From assembly GCA_028692395.1 (NCBI GenBank), contig JAQUXP010000025.1:1-53957 (forward strand): 53,957 bases of DNA, read 5' to 3'. A program made the position numbers and the translations under genes. This stretch comes from Lachnospiraceae bacterium (GTDB lineage Bacteria > Bacillota > Clostridia > Lachnospirales > Lachnospiraceae). Below are positions 34,832 to 43,144 of this stretch, piece by piece (position 1 is the stretch's first letter; each line of letters starts with the position of its first letter). The notes below the pieces were generated by a model. The model did not search any database. It was not told the origin of the DNA and saw only the letters and a list, made by a program, of their open reading frames with translations.

Positions 34832-36088
34832 TCAGTTGTCACCATGTTGATGGAAGACACTTCGCTGAGAGGTGTAGATGGATTTGTTGAAATTAAATAT
34901 GTAGGACATGATACAGACAACTAAAAAGTAAGGAAGCATATCATAGCCAAAGATCTCTGCGCCTACAAAGATGGAAGCCAGCAGCGTGTTCGATGCACTT
35001 CCAAACACGGCTGCATAACCCAGGGCTGCGCAAAAGTAAGTGGGAAGCCCGAAGATGGGCGCAGCCACGAATCCCAGCGTTGCACCTATGGAAAACAGTG
35101 GAGCAACCTCTCCTCCCATGAATCCGGCGGAAAGCGTCAGTATGGTAAGGATCAGCTTTAGCACCCAGTCATAGGGATAGACCGTACCTGCGGTCCGTCC
35201 AAAGCAGATATTAATCAGACTTTCCCCTGTTCCGGAATAGCGTCCCTGATGAAGAAGCATCATCAAAACAGCAATTATCGCTCCCATAATGACTGCCTTT
35301 TTTAGTGGTGAGGAAAAACGCACCAAAAACTTTACCCGAACATAACGCAGTGCCACTGCGAAGATTGACCCTGCAATACCAAAAAGCAGTCCCAGCAGGC
35401 TAATCTTTACCAGCAGTCCCAGATTGTAGGGCACCTGCTCCATGGATATGTAATTCTGGAACTTTTCCAGCCCCAGGGCCCGGGAAGTCAGCATTGCTGC
35501 GAAGGAAGCGACAGTTGCCGGAAATAAAGCATGATATTCCAGCTTTCCCACCACCATAACCTCCAGGGCAAAGAAAACCGCTGCGATGGGAGTCTGAAAA
35601 AGTCCGGAAAATCCGGCAGCCATACCTGTAATCAAAAACAGTTTTCTGCTGTCCTTGATCTGTACATATCGCTCTGTAAATCGTCCCACATTATTTGACA
35701 CCGCTGCGCCAATCTGTACTGCAACCCCTTCACGTCCCGCACTTCCACCACACAGATGCGTAATCCAGGTGCCAAACATAGAGAGGGGAACCATACGAAA
35801 GGGCAGTCCGCCCGCTTCACCAAAACCAACCTGAAACACCAGTTTCATCCCTTTCCCGGCATTTTTTCCAACTCTTCCATATAGGAGAGCAATCAAAACT
35901 CCTGCCACTGGAAGAAAGGGGACCAGCCAGAAGAAATGATCCGTTCTGAGTCCGGTACAGATCAGCAGGATACTTCCAAATGCCGCATCAATCGCACCCA
36001 CACCGATGCCGATAACCGCTCCCGCAATTCCCAAAAGTATCATATCCCGATATTCCTGATAGATATGTCTCCCTATTATTTTGAACAT
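34832..36088 (-). CDS. ClC-family chloride channel/transporter
   Basis: This is a voltage-gated-chloride-channel family membrane protein, 418 residues from the ATG at 36088 (GGGGG 10 nt ahead; a TTG 6 nt upstream is less likely). About ten hydrophobic segments are visible. The signature GGSAGREGVAVQIGAAVSNN near 115-134 replaces the usual GREGP with GREGV. The GFMGGEVAPLFSIGATLG segment near 325 corresponds to the second conserved ion-binding region (GxFxP-like). Channel or H+/Cl- antiport mode cannot be told. Downstream lies the 247-bp palindrome. Confidence 0.88.
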   Translation of the reverse strand: MFKIIGRHIYQEYRDMILLGIAGAVIGIGVGAIDAAFGSILLICTGLRTDHFFWLVPFLPVAGVLIALLYGRVGKNAGKGMKLVFQVGFGEAGGLPFRMVPLSMFGTWITHLCGGSAGREGVAVQIGAAVSNNVGRFTERYVQIKDSRKLFLITGMAAGFSGLFQTPIAAVFFALEVMVVGKLEYHALFPATVASFAAMLTSRALGLEKFQNYISMEQVPYNLGLLVKISLLGLLFGIAGSIFAVALRYVRVKFLVRFSSPLKKAVIMGAIIAVLMMLLHQGRYSGTGESLINICFGRTAGTVYPYDWVLKLILTILTLSAGFMGGEVAPLFSIGATLGFVAAPIFGLPTYFCAALGYAAVFGSASNTLLASIFVGAEIFGYDMLPYFLVVCIMSYIFNFNKSIYTSQRSVFHQHGDN

Positions 36089-36151
36089 TTCCAATTTTCC
36101 CCCGCTTATCTATGTGAAATCTAAAAAAATACTCCGATTTTATCGTATTGC

Positions 36152-36180
36152 TTGCATTTTTCATGTGAGTTTGGTAGAAT
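36152..36180 (+). promoter_or_regulatory. Promoter of tRNA-Gly
   Basis: TTGCAT (36152-36157) and TAGAAT (36175-36180) are spaced by 17 nt, ending 12 nt before the tRNA. Confidence 0.75.
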
Positions 36181-36192
36181 AGACTTCGTTAA

Positions 36193-36263
36193 GCAGATAT
36201 AGTTCATCGGTAGAACGCTAGCTTCCCAAGCTGGAGAGACGGGTTCGATTCCCGCTATCTGCT
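36193..36263 (+). tRNA. tRNA-Gly (CCC anticodon)
   Basis: A 71-nt cloverleaf can be drawn: acceptor GCAGATA/TATCTGC, D arm GTTC/GAAC, anticodon stem CTAGC/GCTGG with loop TTCCCAA (anticodon CCC), a 4-nt variable loop, and T arm with TTCGATT. The T stem has one A-C mismatch at its base. A run of six T follows the 3' end and should stop transcription. CCA is not encoded. It is the only plus-strand gene in this part of the window. Confidence 0.93.
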
Positions 36264-36318
36264 TTTTTCTTATGCCAAAATTTCCTTAAAACCCGCATAA
36301 CCACTGGATTCTGGCCGC

Positions 36319-37074
36319 CTACAGGCTTGTCATCTGAAAGACTACTCTTGCAAAGAACACTGCCAGTACCAGTAAAATAACCGGTTTCACAAAAGAAGCC
36401 CCCTTGCTGGTAAAACAGTGGCTTCCCAGATAATTTCCCATCATATTACAGACTCCTGCTGCAATTCCCAGCGGAAGCAGCACTGCCCCATGCATCAGAT
36501 ACACTGCAAGGGCAGAAATATTAGTAGTCAGGTTGATGGCCTTTGTAGTTCCTGCTGAATCCTCCAGAGACATGTGGCAGACTCCTGTAAATAAAAGCAT
36601 CAGAAAGGTTCCGGTTCCTGGACCATAAATCCCATCATAGATCCCAATTACAAAGGAAATCAGAGCGCACAGCAGAATCGTCCGTTTCAGCGGATATTCC
36701 TCCTCTGCTGTTTTTGTCAGGCTCTTGCTTCGAAATACATAAAAAGCAATAAAAGGCAGCAAGACCAGCATCATAATCTGCAGTGCCTTTTCATCCGTAA
36801 AAAGATTCAGCCGTGCACCGCACCAGGATCCCACAAAAGCCGTTATAATTCCAGGCAGGCAGATCTTCCACTTCATAAATCCCTGTTTCCAGAAATGCAG
36901 AGCAGCTACCACAGTTCCCATTGCCGAACTCATTTTGTTAGTGGCAATAGCCGCATGAGCAGGCAAACCGGCAAACATATAAGCTGGCAGCGAGATTAAT
37001 CCCCCACCTCCTGCTATGGAATCCACGAACCCGGCCAGAAAAACCAGCGGGCAGGTAATCAGAAAAACTAACAT
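36319..37074 (-). CDS. TSUP/TauE-SafE family permease
   Basis: This 251-residue membrane protein of the sulfite/sulfonate exporter family (DUF81) starts LVFLITCPLVFLAGFVDSIAGGGGLISLPAYMFAGLP, the family hallmark with the GGGG loop. It has an internal repeat with IYDGIYGPGTGTFLMLLFTGV near 142-162, and about eight helices. The substrate is unknown. Its start has AGGGAG ahead and lies 24 nt after mgtE in the opposite-end sense (mgtE is upstream on the same strand), so co-transcription with mgtE is possible. Confidence 0.9.
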   Translation of the reverse strand: MLVFLITCPLVFLAGFVDSIAGGGGLISLPAYMFAGLPAHAAIATNKMSSAMGTVVAALHFWKQGFMKWKICLPGIITAFVGSWCGARLNLFTDEKALQIMMLVLLPFIAFYVFRSKSLTKTAEEEYPLKRTILLCALISFVIGIYDGIYGPGTGTFLMLLFTGVCHMSLEDSAGTTKAINLTTNISALAVYLMHGAVLLPLGIAAGVCNMMGNYLGSHCFTSKGASFVKPVILLVLAVFFARVVFQMTSL

Positions 37075-37097
37075 ACAATTATCTCCCTCATCCTTTT

Positions 37098-38492
37098 TTA
37101 CGAAAAATGCAAAATATTAATCAGAAAAACCCATGCGAGACCATAGTAGGTCACCACAGCCACCAGATCATTTACCGTGGTAATCAGTGGACCGGACGCA
37201 ACTGCCGGGTCAATATGAATCTTATGGAAAAACATCGGCACCACAGTTCCCACCAGACTTGAGATGATCATAGCTACCATCAGGGCGATTCCAACACATC
37301 CTGATATTGCCATCGCATACCAGAAGGTCTTTCCTTTAAAAAGCCACACATATCCGCCGATACATACAAAGGACAGGGCACCAAGCACAAGTCCGTTGAA
37401 CAAACCAACCCGCATCTCTTTCAACACCAGTTCTATCTTCTGAAATGCTTTCAGGTTCTCATCCATCAGTACACGGATGGTAACAGCCAGTGACTGAGTT
37501 CCCACATTTCCTGCCATATCCAGAATCAACGACTGGAAGCATACGATAATGGCGATCTGAGACACCACCGATTCAAACATTCCCACCACAGTGGAAACCA
37601 CCATACCTAAGAACAAAAGGGCGATCAGCCAGGGCATTCTCTTCTTCATACTTTCCAGTAAAGTTTCATGGAGATCTTCCTCTGCTGTCAAACCAGCCAG
37701 CTTTGCGTAATCATCACCCATCTCATCATCTACAACTTCCACGATATCCTGCGCTGTAATAACACCAAGAATTTTATTATTCTCATCCAGAATAGGAATA
37801 GAGTCCTCCGCATAGTCTTTGATTCGTTCTATACAGTCACTGATGGATTCATGGTCACGAACATAAGGGTATGAAGTACTGATCAGTGATTCCAGATCAT
37901 CATGTTCTCTTGCTATAATCAGATCCTTCAGTTCCAGTGCACCATAAAAAACGCCCTGCTCATCACTGACATAGATTGTCATAATATTATCATTTTCATC
38001 TGCCTGAGCAACAAGCTCTCTCATGGCCTGCTTTACCGTCAGATTCTTCTTAATCTCGATAAAGTTGGTTGTCATCTTACTTCCGATTTCATCATCATCG
38101 TAGGAACAAATCAGGTTAATATCCCGCTTGCTTTCCTCACCAATCAGATTAATCAGCTTTTCCCTGGCAGCATCATCCACTTCTTCCAAAACATCAACTG
38201 CATCATCGGAATCCATGTTCTCGATAATATTCGCAGCACTCTCCAGCTGCAGCTCACCGATATACTTTCCTACATCATCCAGGTAGGTAAATATTTCTGC
38301 TACCTTCTCTGCACCGAGAATACGGTACAATTTCTTTCTTTCCGCTCCGCTTAATAATTCCAGGGCACCTGCAATATCATTTTCATGGTAATTGTCAAGC
38401 TCCTGGCGAATCTGCTCATCTGAAGCATCACTTCGAATAACCTGCGCAAGTTCCTCTTCATAATTCGGCTGATCAAAATTTTCTGTATCCAT
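37098..38492 (-). CDS. mgtE: Magnesium transporter MgtE
   Basis: MgtE is a Mg2+ channel gated by cytosolic Mg2+. The protein is 464 residues from the ATG at 38492 (GGAGG 8 nt ahead). It has an N-terminal helical MgtE_N domain (acidic, IIENMDSDDAVDVLEEVDDAARE), two CBS domains (about 125-250, including ILDENNKILGVITAQDIVEVVDDE), a plug helix, and a five-helix membrane domain. The latter contains DMAGNVGTQSLAVTIRVL and DPAVASGPLITTVNDLVAV, the pore region. A terminator hairpin and a small ORF lie just upstream, suggesting leader control. No M-box riboswitch was recognised. Confidence 0.96.
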   Translation of the reverse strand: MDTENFDQPNYEEELAQVIRSDASDEQIRQELDNYHENDIAGALELLSGAERKKLYRILGAEKVAEIFTYLDDVGKYIGELQLESAANIIENMDSDDAVDVLEEVDDAAREKLINLIGEESKRDINLICSYDDDEIGSKMTTNFIEIKKNLTVKQAMRELVAQADENDNIMTIYVSDEQGVFYGALELKDLIIAREHDDLESLISTSYPYVRDHESISDCIERIKDYAEDSIPILDENNKILGVITAQDIVEVVDDEMGDDYAKLAGLTAEEDLHETLLESMKKRMPWLIALLFLGMVVSTVVGMFESVVSQIAIIVCFQSLILDMAGNVGTQSLAVTIRVLMDENLKAFQKIELVLKEMRVGLFNGLVLGALSFVCIGGYVWLFKGKTFWYAMAISGCVGIALMVAMIISSLVGTVVPMFFHKIHIDPAVASGPLITTVNDLVAVVTYYGLAWVFLINILHFS

Positions 38493-38537
38493 CGCTATGT
38501 CCTCCATTTCTATTCTTTTTTGGCGCATTTTGGGCGC

Positions 38538-38564
38538 AAAAAAACCATCGTTTTCCTACGATGG
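38538..38564 (-). terminator. Terminator/attenuator directly upstream of mgtE
   Basis: A perfect 7-bp stem CCATCGT/ACGATGG (38545-38551, 38558-38564) with a 6-nt loop is followed on the minus strand by seven U. It ends about 45 nt before the mgtE start, with a small ORF upstream of it. Confidence 0.75.
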
Positions 38565-38582
38565 CAGAAATTTCGGTCAATC

Positions 38583-38687
38583 TTACTTTAAAAATGAGGT
38601 GTCAAAAACAGACCATCCACATTCACCGACCCAAATAAAGCTGTCATCGCAGTTACTACTTCGCCCATGACTGTCACTACTGTCCAT
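38583..38687 (-). CDS. Small ORF in the mgtE leader (34 residues, possible leader peptide)
   Basis: The ATG at 38687 is preceded by GAGGTG at 6 nt. The frame reads MDSSDSHGRSSNCDDSF then IWVGECGWSVFDTSFLK and stops 18 nt before the terminator stem. A second, overlapping frame in the same strand (ATG 38668 to 38588) reads MGEVVTAMTALFGSVNVDGL and then FLTPHF. It looks more protein-like but lacks a ribosome site. One of the two may be translated. Its position ahead of a terminator and mgtE suggests a leader peptide. No homologue is recognised. Confidence 0.35.
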   Translation of the reverse strand: MDSSDSHGRSSNCDDSFIWVGECGWSVFDTSFLK

Positions 38688-38798
38688 TTTTTTCACCTCT
38701 ATTCTTTTCTTTTTTTTAGCAAATTCATTCTATACCGTCAAAACCTGAAAGTCAATCCATTCTGCTTTATTTTTTCCTACATAATTAGCCCGCAGTGC

Positions 38799-39926
38799 TT
38801 ATTGATGAAGGACATTTTCTCCCCGACCTTCCCCCAGCAGCACAGGACGGGTGCAATCAGAATGGATTGTCATATACTGCTCTTTTTCCCCGCTTTCCAG
38901 GATAGCACAGAGTACCTCCAGGACGTGATAGGCCATCTGCTTATCCACCCTACTCTTTCGTCCTTCCCGGATCGCCCACGCCATCTCCGCCGGACCTACG
39001 CCTCTGGAATTATCCGAAAAATTCTCCAGGGACGGAAGGATCTGAATCTCTGTTGTCTGGTCAAACTGCTTCGGATTCGGCAAAAATTTAATTGTTCCGC
39101 CAAACTGATTGGGATCCGTCAGATAGAGGATTCCTTTTGTTCCATATATGGTCATAAAAGCCTGATCCTCCAGCGCACTGTCCGCATCCAGATGTACGGT
39201 TCCGGTGACGCCGTTTTTAAACTGTAGCACAGCAGAAACCCTGCTTTCATTGGGTGTATCCATCTCATCTCCATACTCCGGACTTTCCTTCCAGATATTC
39301 AGATGCTTTGGATAGGGTGCCCGAACCATGGATGCTACCTGAGCAACAGGTCCCAGCAGACTGACCAGAGCCGTCAGATAATAGACGCCATAATCCATAC
39401 AGATACCAGCCCCCGGAGTTCGAAGGAAAGAAAACATACTAAGCAGGACATCATTATCACGATTAGCCGAGACTGCAAAGGAGGTAACTTCTCCCAAAAC
39501 ACCCTCATCGATGGCTCTTCTCGCCGTCTGAAGGGCAGAACCCAGGAAAGTGTCCGGAGCCGCACCAAGATAAAGCTTTTTCTCATCTGCAAGCTGTACC
39601 AGTTCTGCAGCACTTTTCAGATCCGCAGTAAGCGTCTTTTCCGTATAAACATGCTTCCCTGCAAGCAGTGCCTTTCGGATGATCTCTGCGTGGGCAAAAG
39701 CCGGTGTCAGATTCACAATCATTTCAATCGCATCATCCTCCAGAATTTCTTCCAAGGTACATGCTTTGATTCCATATTTTTCCGCCTTTTTCTGCGCATG
39801 CTCAAGATGGGATGCGCAGATGGCGTCCACCTTCAGTATGGAAAAGCGTGTCATCATATTCTTCAGATAGATATCACTGATCGCACCTGCACCTACAACA
39901 GCTGTATGTACCGCTTTACATTTCAT
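38799..39926 (-). CDS. Gfo/Idh/MocA-family oxidoreductase
   Basis: This is an NAD(P)-dependent sugar-type dehydrogenase family protein, 375 residues. It has the Rossmann motif AVVGAGAISDIYLKNM at about 9-24, then DAIEMIVNLTPAFAHAEIIRKALLAGKHVYTEKTLTADL, where EKT replaces the usual EKP. The C-terminal substrate domain contains GAGICMDYGVYYLTALVSLLGPV and the AVLQFKNGVTGTVHLDAD strand. The ATG has AAGGAGG ahead. It stands alone between mgtE and the divergent yfcE-like gene; the substrate cannot be inferred. Confidence 0.88.
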   Translation of the reverse strand: MKCKAVHTAVVGAGAISDIYLKNMMTRFSILKVDAICASHLEHAQKKAEKYGIKACTLEEILEDDAIEMIVNLTPAFAHAEIIRKALLAGKHVYTEKTLTADLKSAAELVQLADEKKLYLGAAPDTFLGSALQTARRAIDEGVLGEVTSFAVSANRDNDVLLSMFSFLRTPGAGICMDYGVYYLTALVSLLGPVAQVASMVRAPYPKHLNIWKESPEYGDEMDTPNESRVSAVLQFKNGVTGTVHLDADSALEDQAFMTIYGTKGILYLTDPNQFGGTIKFLPNPKQFDQTTEIQILPSLENFSDNSRGVGPAEMAWAIREGRKSRVDKQMAYHVLEVLCAILESGEKEQYMTIHSDCTRPVLLGEGRGENVLHQ

Positions 39927-40040
39927 GTGTTTTCCTCCTTCGGGGATAAGTTGTTATCTTGCTTTGTACAGAGTATCTATTACTTATATTACTACGGTTT
40001 TCTGTTTCTGCACAGGTTATTTTCTTTTATATTTCCCTTT

Positions 40041-40074
40041 ATCTGTTGTATACTGATTGTATCAACAGATTTTT
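40041..40074 (+). terminator. Hairpin with U-tract in the leader of the YfcE-like gene
   Basis: ATCTGTTG (40041-40048) pairs with CAACAGAT (40063-40070), with an inner ATAC/GTAT stem. Five T follow. It ends 26 nt before the YfcE-like start on the same strand. No plus-strand gene lies upstream, so it may be a leader attenuator or an operator-type palindrome. Confidence 0.4.
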
Positions 40075-40100
40075 AACACTTATATCTATTGGAGGTTTGT

Positions 40101-40559
40101 ATGAAAATCGGAATCTTATCAGACACACACGGCAATCTGCCGGACAGATTTTTTTCAGAGCTTGGTCGCTGTGATTATATTATTCATGCAGGAGACATTG
40201 GCTCTGAAAAGTGTTATCAGACGCTCAAGACGCTACCGGGCTCACTCTACATGGTGCGTGGAAATTGTGATATGGGACGCTGGGCTGCTTATCTTCCCCA
40301 GACTCTTTCTTTCCTGATTCAGGGCGTGACCTTTTATCTGATTCACAACCTGACCGACCTTCCCTATCCGCTGCCCGAAGCTGACGTAATCATCTCCGGG
40401 CACACCCACGCTCCCACCGCTTACACTCGTCGCAATACACTCTACCTGAATCCCGGATCCGCAGGATCACCACGTTTGGCTCCGCCTTCCATTCTGCTCC
40501 TTACCATTACCCCGGCCCCGGATGTCCACTCCTCCCTGCGCTACACATTTATTCACTAA
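40101..40559 (+). CDS. YfcE/MJ0936-family metallophosphoesterase
   Basis: This 152-residue phosphodiesterase-like protein of the calcineurin superfamily has GILSDTHGNLP (residues 4-14), IIHAGDIGS, VRGNCDMG, ISGHTHAP, and LNPGSAGSPR, which are all five metal-site motifs of the YfcE group. The start at 40101 has GGAGG 5 nt ahead; a TTG four codons upstream is less likely. It is the only plus-strand protein gene in the left 44 kb. The tail after residue 130 is proline-rich and short. The substrate is unknown. Confidence 0.9.
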   Translation: MKIGILSDTHGNLPDRFFSELGRCDYIIHAGDIGSEKCYQTLKTLPGSLYMVRGNCDMGRWAAYLPQTLSFLIQGVTFYLIHNLTDLPYPLPEADVIISGHTHAPTAYTRRNTLYLNPGSAGSPRLAPPSILLLTITPAPDVHSSLRYTFIH

Positions 40560-40560
40560 C

Positions 40561-40626
40561 ATCGTAAACGAAATAACTACCCAGAAAGCCAGACAAGCTT
40601 ACTGTGGTAGTTATTTCGGAAACGAT
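40561..40626. repeat. Inverted repeat between convergent genes
   Basis: GAAATAACTACC (40570-40581) and GGTAGTTATTTC (40606-40617) are perfectly complementary, with outer ATCGT/ACGAT. The loop is 24 nt. It lies between the convergent YfcE-like and agcS genes, so it probably stops transcription from both sides, although no strong U-tract is present. Confidence 0.55.
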
Positions 40627-40666
40627 GCACCAGGCTGCGTAAACCTTCACCGGCAGTTACATCTCT

Positions 40667-42070
40667 TTATTTTTGTTTTTGTTTTCCCTCTCCCGCAAAG
40701 AATTCCCGGGTCAGTTTCGCCACAGTGCCCGAAAGCAGGAATACTGCAATCAGGTTGGGAATTACCATCAGACCATTAAAGGTATCTGCAATATCCCACA
40801 AAAGTCCCAGATCCACAGTGGCTCCCATAATTGCCACCAGAGAATACACTACCATAAAAGGCTTGATGACTTTGGATGAGAATAAAAACTCAATACATCT
40901 TGCTCCATAAAGTCCCCATCCGATGGTAGTAGAGAATGCAAAGCAGCACATGGCAACCGCCGTAAAGATGGAGATCCAGCTGCCATAAGTACTGGTGAAT
41001 CCGCTGATCGTCAGCTCTGCTCCCGCTGCCACACCATACTGAATCGGCACACCACTGCACAGAATAACCAATGCTGTCATGGTACAGATTACGATCGTAT
41101 CCGCAAATACTTCAAAAATCCCAAAGAGTCCCTGTTTTACCGGTTTCTGTGTGTCCGCACAGGCATGTGCGATAGATCCGGTACCAAGTCCTGCTTCATT
41201 GGAAAAGATGCCCCGGGAAACACCCTTTTTCATACTCAGGAAAAAGCTTCCTACAATACCGCCGGTCACCGCTGCCGGCTGAAAAGCACCTTCCACAATT
41301 GATACAAACACGCCCGGTACCCGCTGAATATTCATCAGAATAACGCCCAGGGCAAGAACAATATACAAAAGTGCCATAAATGGAACCAGCTTCTCCGTTA
41401 CCTTTCCGATACGTTTCACACCGCCCAGCAGTACCATGCCCACAAGAACAGCGATCACAATACCAATCACCAGATTGCAGATGCCCGTAGCATCCTTAGA
41501 CAATAATCCAAAACTGATCAATGCCGTATCAATCGCCGAAGTGATGGTATTTACCTGCGTTGCATTTCCGGTTCCAAAGACTGTCAGCACACCGAACGCC
41601 GAGAATACATAAGCAAGCCAAAGCCATCTCTTTCCAAGTCCGTTCTTTATGTAATACATGGGGCCTCCCACATAATCACCCTGTTTATTACGTTCCCGAA
41701 AATGCACCGCCAGCGTAACCTCAGAAAACTTCGTACACATACCCAGAATCGCCGACATCCACATCCAGAATATGGCACCCGGCCCTCCTATGGCGATAGC
41801 TCCTGCCACTCCTGCGATATTACCGGTTCCTACCGTAGCCGCCAGAGCTGTACAGACTGCCTGAAAAGGAGAAATTGCACCATCAGAAACCTCTTTTTTC
41901 CGAAACATACGGCCAAATGTCGTCTTGATCGCATATCCGAATTTGCGGATCTGGACAAACCTCGTCCGAAAGCTCAGGAGCAGACCAACACCCACAATAC
42001 AGATCATGGCCGGAACGCCCCATATAAAGTTATTGATAATACTGTTAAGATTTGCTATCTGATCAAACAT
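40667..42070 (-). CDS. Sodium:alanine/glycine symporter (AgcS family)
   Basis: This is a Na+-coupled amino acid carrier with 467 residues and about 10-11 membrane helices. Conserved segments are ISPFQAVCTALAATVGTGNIAGVAGAIAIGGPGAIFWMW (about 65-103), the EVTLAVHFRERNKQGDYVGGPMYYI loop, and KGVSRGIFSNEAGLGTGSIAHACADT near 300. The short Lys-rich C-terminus is normal. It has its own promoter (42137-42165), and a hairpin in the leader. No glycine riboswitch was recognised. Confidence 0.94.
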   Translation of the reverse strand: MFDQIANLNSIINNFIWGVPAMICIVGVGLLLSFRTRFVQIRKFGYAIKTTFGRMFRKKEVSDGAISPFQAVCTALAATVGTGNIAGVAGAIAIGGPGAIFWMWMSAILGMCTKFSEVTLAVHFRERNKQGDYVGGPMYYIKNGLGKRWLWLAYVFSAFGVLTVFGTGNATQVNTITSAIDTALISFGLLSKDATGICNLVIGIVIAVLVGMVLLGGVKRIGKVTEKLVPFMALLYIVLALGVILMNIQRVPGVFVSIVEGAFQPAAVTGGIVGSFFLSMKKGVSRGIFSNEAGLGTGSIAHACADTQKPVKQGLFGIFEVFADTIVICTMTALVILCSGVPIQYGVAAGAELTISGFTSTYGSWISIFTAVAMCCFAFSTTIGWGLYGARCIEFLFSSKVIKPFMVVYSLVAIMGATVDLGLLWDIADTFNGLMVIPNLIAVFLLSGTVAKLTREFFAGEGKQKQK

Positions 42071-42098
42071 GAAAACCCTCTCTTCTTCCTATCAAATA

Positions 42099-42128
42099 GG
42101 ATCTGTCACCTTAAAACGGGACAGACCC
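42099..42128 (-). promoter_or_regulatory. Leader hairpin of the AgcS gene
   Basis: On the minus strand GGGTCTGTC pairs with GACAGATCC (with one G-U pair) around a 12-nt loop. It is located just after the likely transcription start and 29 nt before the start codon. Function is unknown. Confidence 0.4.
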
Positions 42129-42136
42129 TTATGCAA

Positions 42137-42165
42137 ATTATATATGATTATAGGGTTTGAATCAA
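42137..42165 (-). promoter_or_regulatory. Promoter of the AgcS gene
   Basis: TTGATT (42165-42160) and TATAAT (42142-42137) on the minus strand are spaced by 17 nt. Confidence 0.65.
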
Positions 42166-42222
42166 GTTATTCGTGAAAATGTTTGAAAAAACGCAAAATT
42201 TTCGGTGTCTATCCTGCTTTTT

Positions 42223-42891
42223 CTACAGCGGAAGAACCTCACAGACCGTCAGATGTTCCTCTTTTACTGTAAATCGAACGTCAAATCCTGCAAACTCCAC
42301 ACCGTAGATCCTCTCAGGGTCTCTGTCATACGCCGGTCTTGGGTCCTGCTTTAACACTCCCACAATCGCCGCTCTCTTTTCCTTCGGATACTTCTCCAGC
42401 AATTGCAGCGGAAATGTAACCTGAAGCTCATACTGCTTCGTCTCTCCTGCAAAGCCTTCTGTAGCCTCGGGATGACAGTCTGTGAAAATATATGGTTTGA
42501 TATCATAGATTGGCGTTCCATCCATAAGATCAATTCCTGCCACCTGTAACAGTGGTCCCACATCTTCCCGAAACTCAATCCCCTCCAGTCTGACACAGGA
42601 AAGTCCAATATCATTTGGCCGAAAGGGAGAACGTGTGGCAAATACCCCCATGCGCTTCTTTCCCCCAAGCCTTGGAGGCTTGACTGTGGCAGACCAGTGC
42701 TCTCTCTTTGACTCTGAAAACTTCCATAGAAGCCAGATGTGAGAAAAGCCATCCAGTCCCCGAAAAGCCTCCGGATTCCGGTATTCCGGTTCGAACTGTA
42801 TCGTACCCTTCAGTTCACAAACCAGACCACTTTGTCTGGGCAGCCCAAACTTGGTGGGAAAATCCGTATGAATATGTCCTATGATTTTCAT
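42223..42891 (-). CDS. trmO: tRNA (N6-threonylcarbamoyladenosine(37)-N6)-methyltransferase TrmO
   Basis: This YaeB/TsaA-family SAM-dependent enzyme methylates t6A37 of some tRNAs. The 222-residue protein has IGHIHTDFPTKFGLPRQSG at the start, LDGFSHIWLLWKF near 45-57, and KRMGVFATRSPFRPNDIGLSCVRLEGI near 79-105. IDLMDGTPIYDIKPYI near 120 completes the family's characteristic motif set. The C-terminal substrate domain is of normal length. A stand-alone gene. Confidence 0.93.
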   Translation of the reverse strand: MKIIGHIHTDFPTKFGLPRQSGLVCELKGTIQFEPEYRNPEAFRGLDGFSHIWLLWKFSESKREHWSATVKPPRLGGKKRMGVFATRSPFRPNDIGLSCVRLEGIEFREDVGPLLQVAGIDLMDGTPIYDIKPYIFTDCHPEATEGFAGETKQYELQVTFPLQLLEKYPKEKRAAIVGVLKQDPRPAYDRDPERIYGVEFAGFDVRFTVKEEHLTVCEVLPL

Positions 42892-42928
42892 CTGTCTGTT
42901 CCTTCCTGTCAGCTTTTCCAGCTATGCC

Positions 42929-43123
42929 TTATTGTATATCCAGTTCCGGTGGTTCATCCAGATGGTGAGAAACATATTCTCCATTTTTCTTCCGTTGCTT
43001 CACACATTCCGTCAACAGATATTCAATCTGTCCATTGACTGATCTGAAATCATCCTCCGCCCAGGAAGCAATTGCGTTATACAATGTTTCAGACAGCCGA
43101 AGAGGAACTTGTTTTTTTGCCAT
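42929..43123 (-). CDS. Arc/CopG-like ribbon-helix-helix protein
   Basis: This is a 64-residue putative DNA-binding protein. VPLRLSETLYNAIASWAEDDFRSVNGQIEYLLTECVKQRKK has the beta strand (residues 5-10) and two helices of the ribbon-helix-helix fold, with NGQIEYLL in the position of the second helix. GGAGGTG lies ahead of the ATG. It starts 21 nt after the SPFH gene stop, and is clearly in the same operon. The operon promoter contains a perfect 11-bp palindrome, so autoregulation is plausible. No toxin partner is visible other than the SPFH protein itself. Confidence 0.8.
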   Translation of the reverse strand: MAKKQVPLRLSETLYNAIASWAEDDFRSVNGQIEYLLTECVKQRKKNGEYVSHHLDEPPELDIQ

Positions 43124-43144
43124 GCTTTCTTCCCACCTCCTGGT

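Noticed and set aside
38493-38800. M-box (Mg2+) riboswitch upstream of mgtE
   Set aside because: None of the conserved M-box segments could be recognised; the leader holds a small ORF and terminator instead.
42071-42222. Glycine riboswitch upstream of the AgcS gene
   Set aside because: The leader has only one simple hairpin and is too short for a tandem glycine aptamer.
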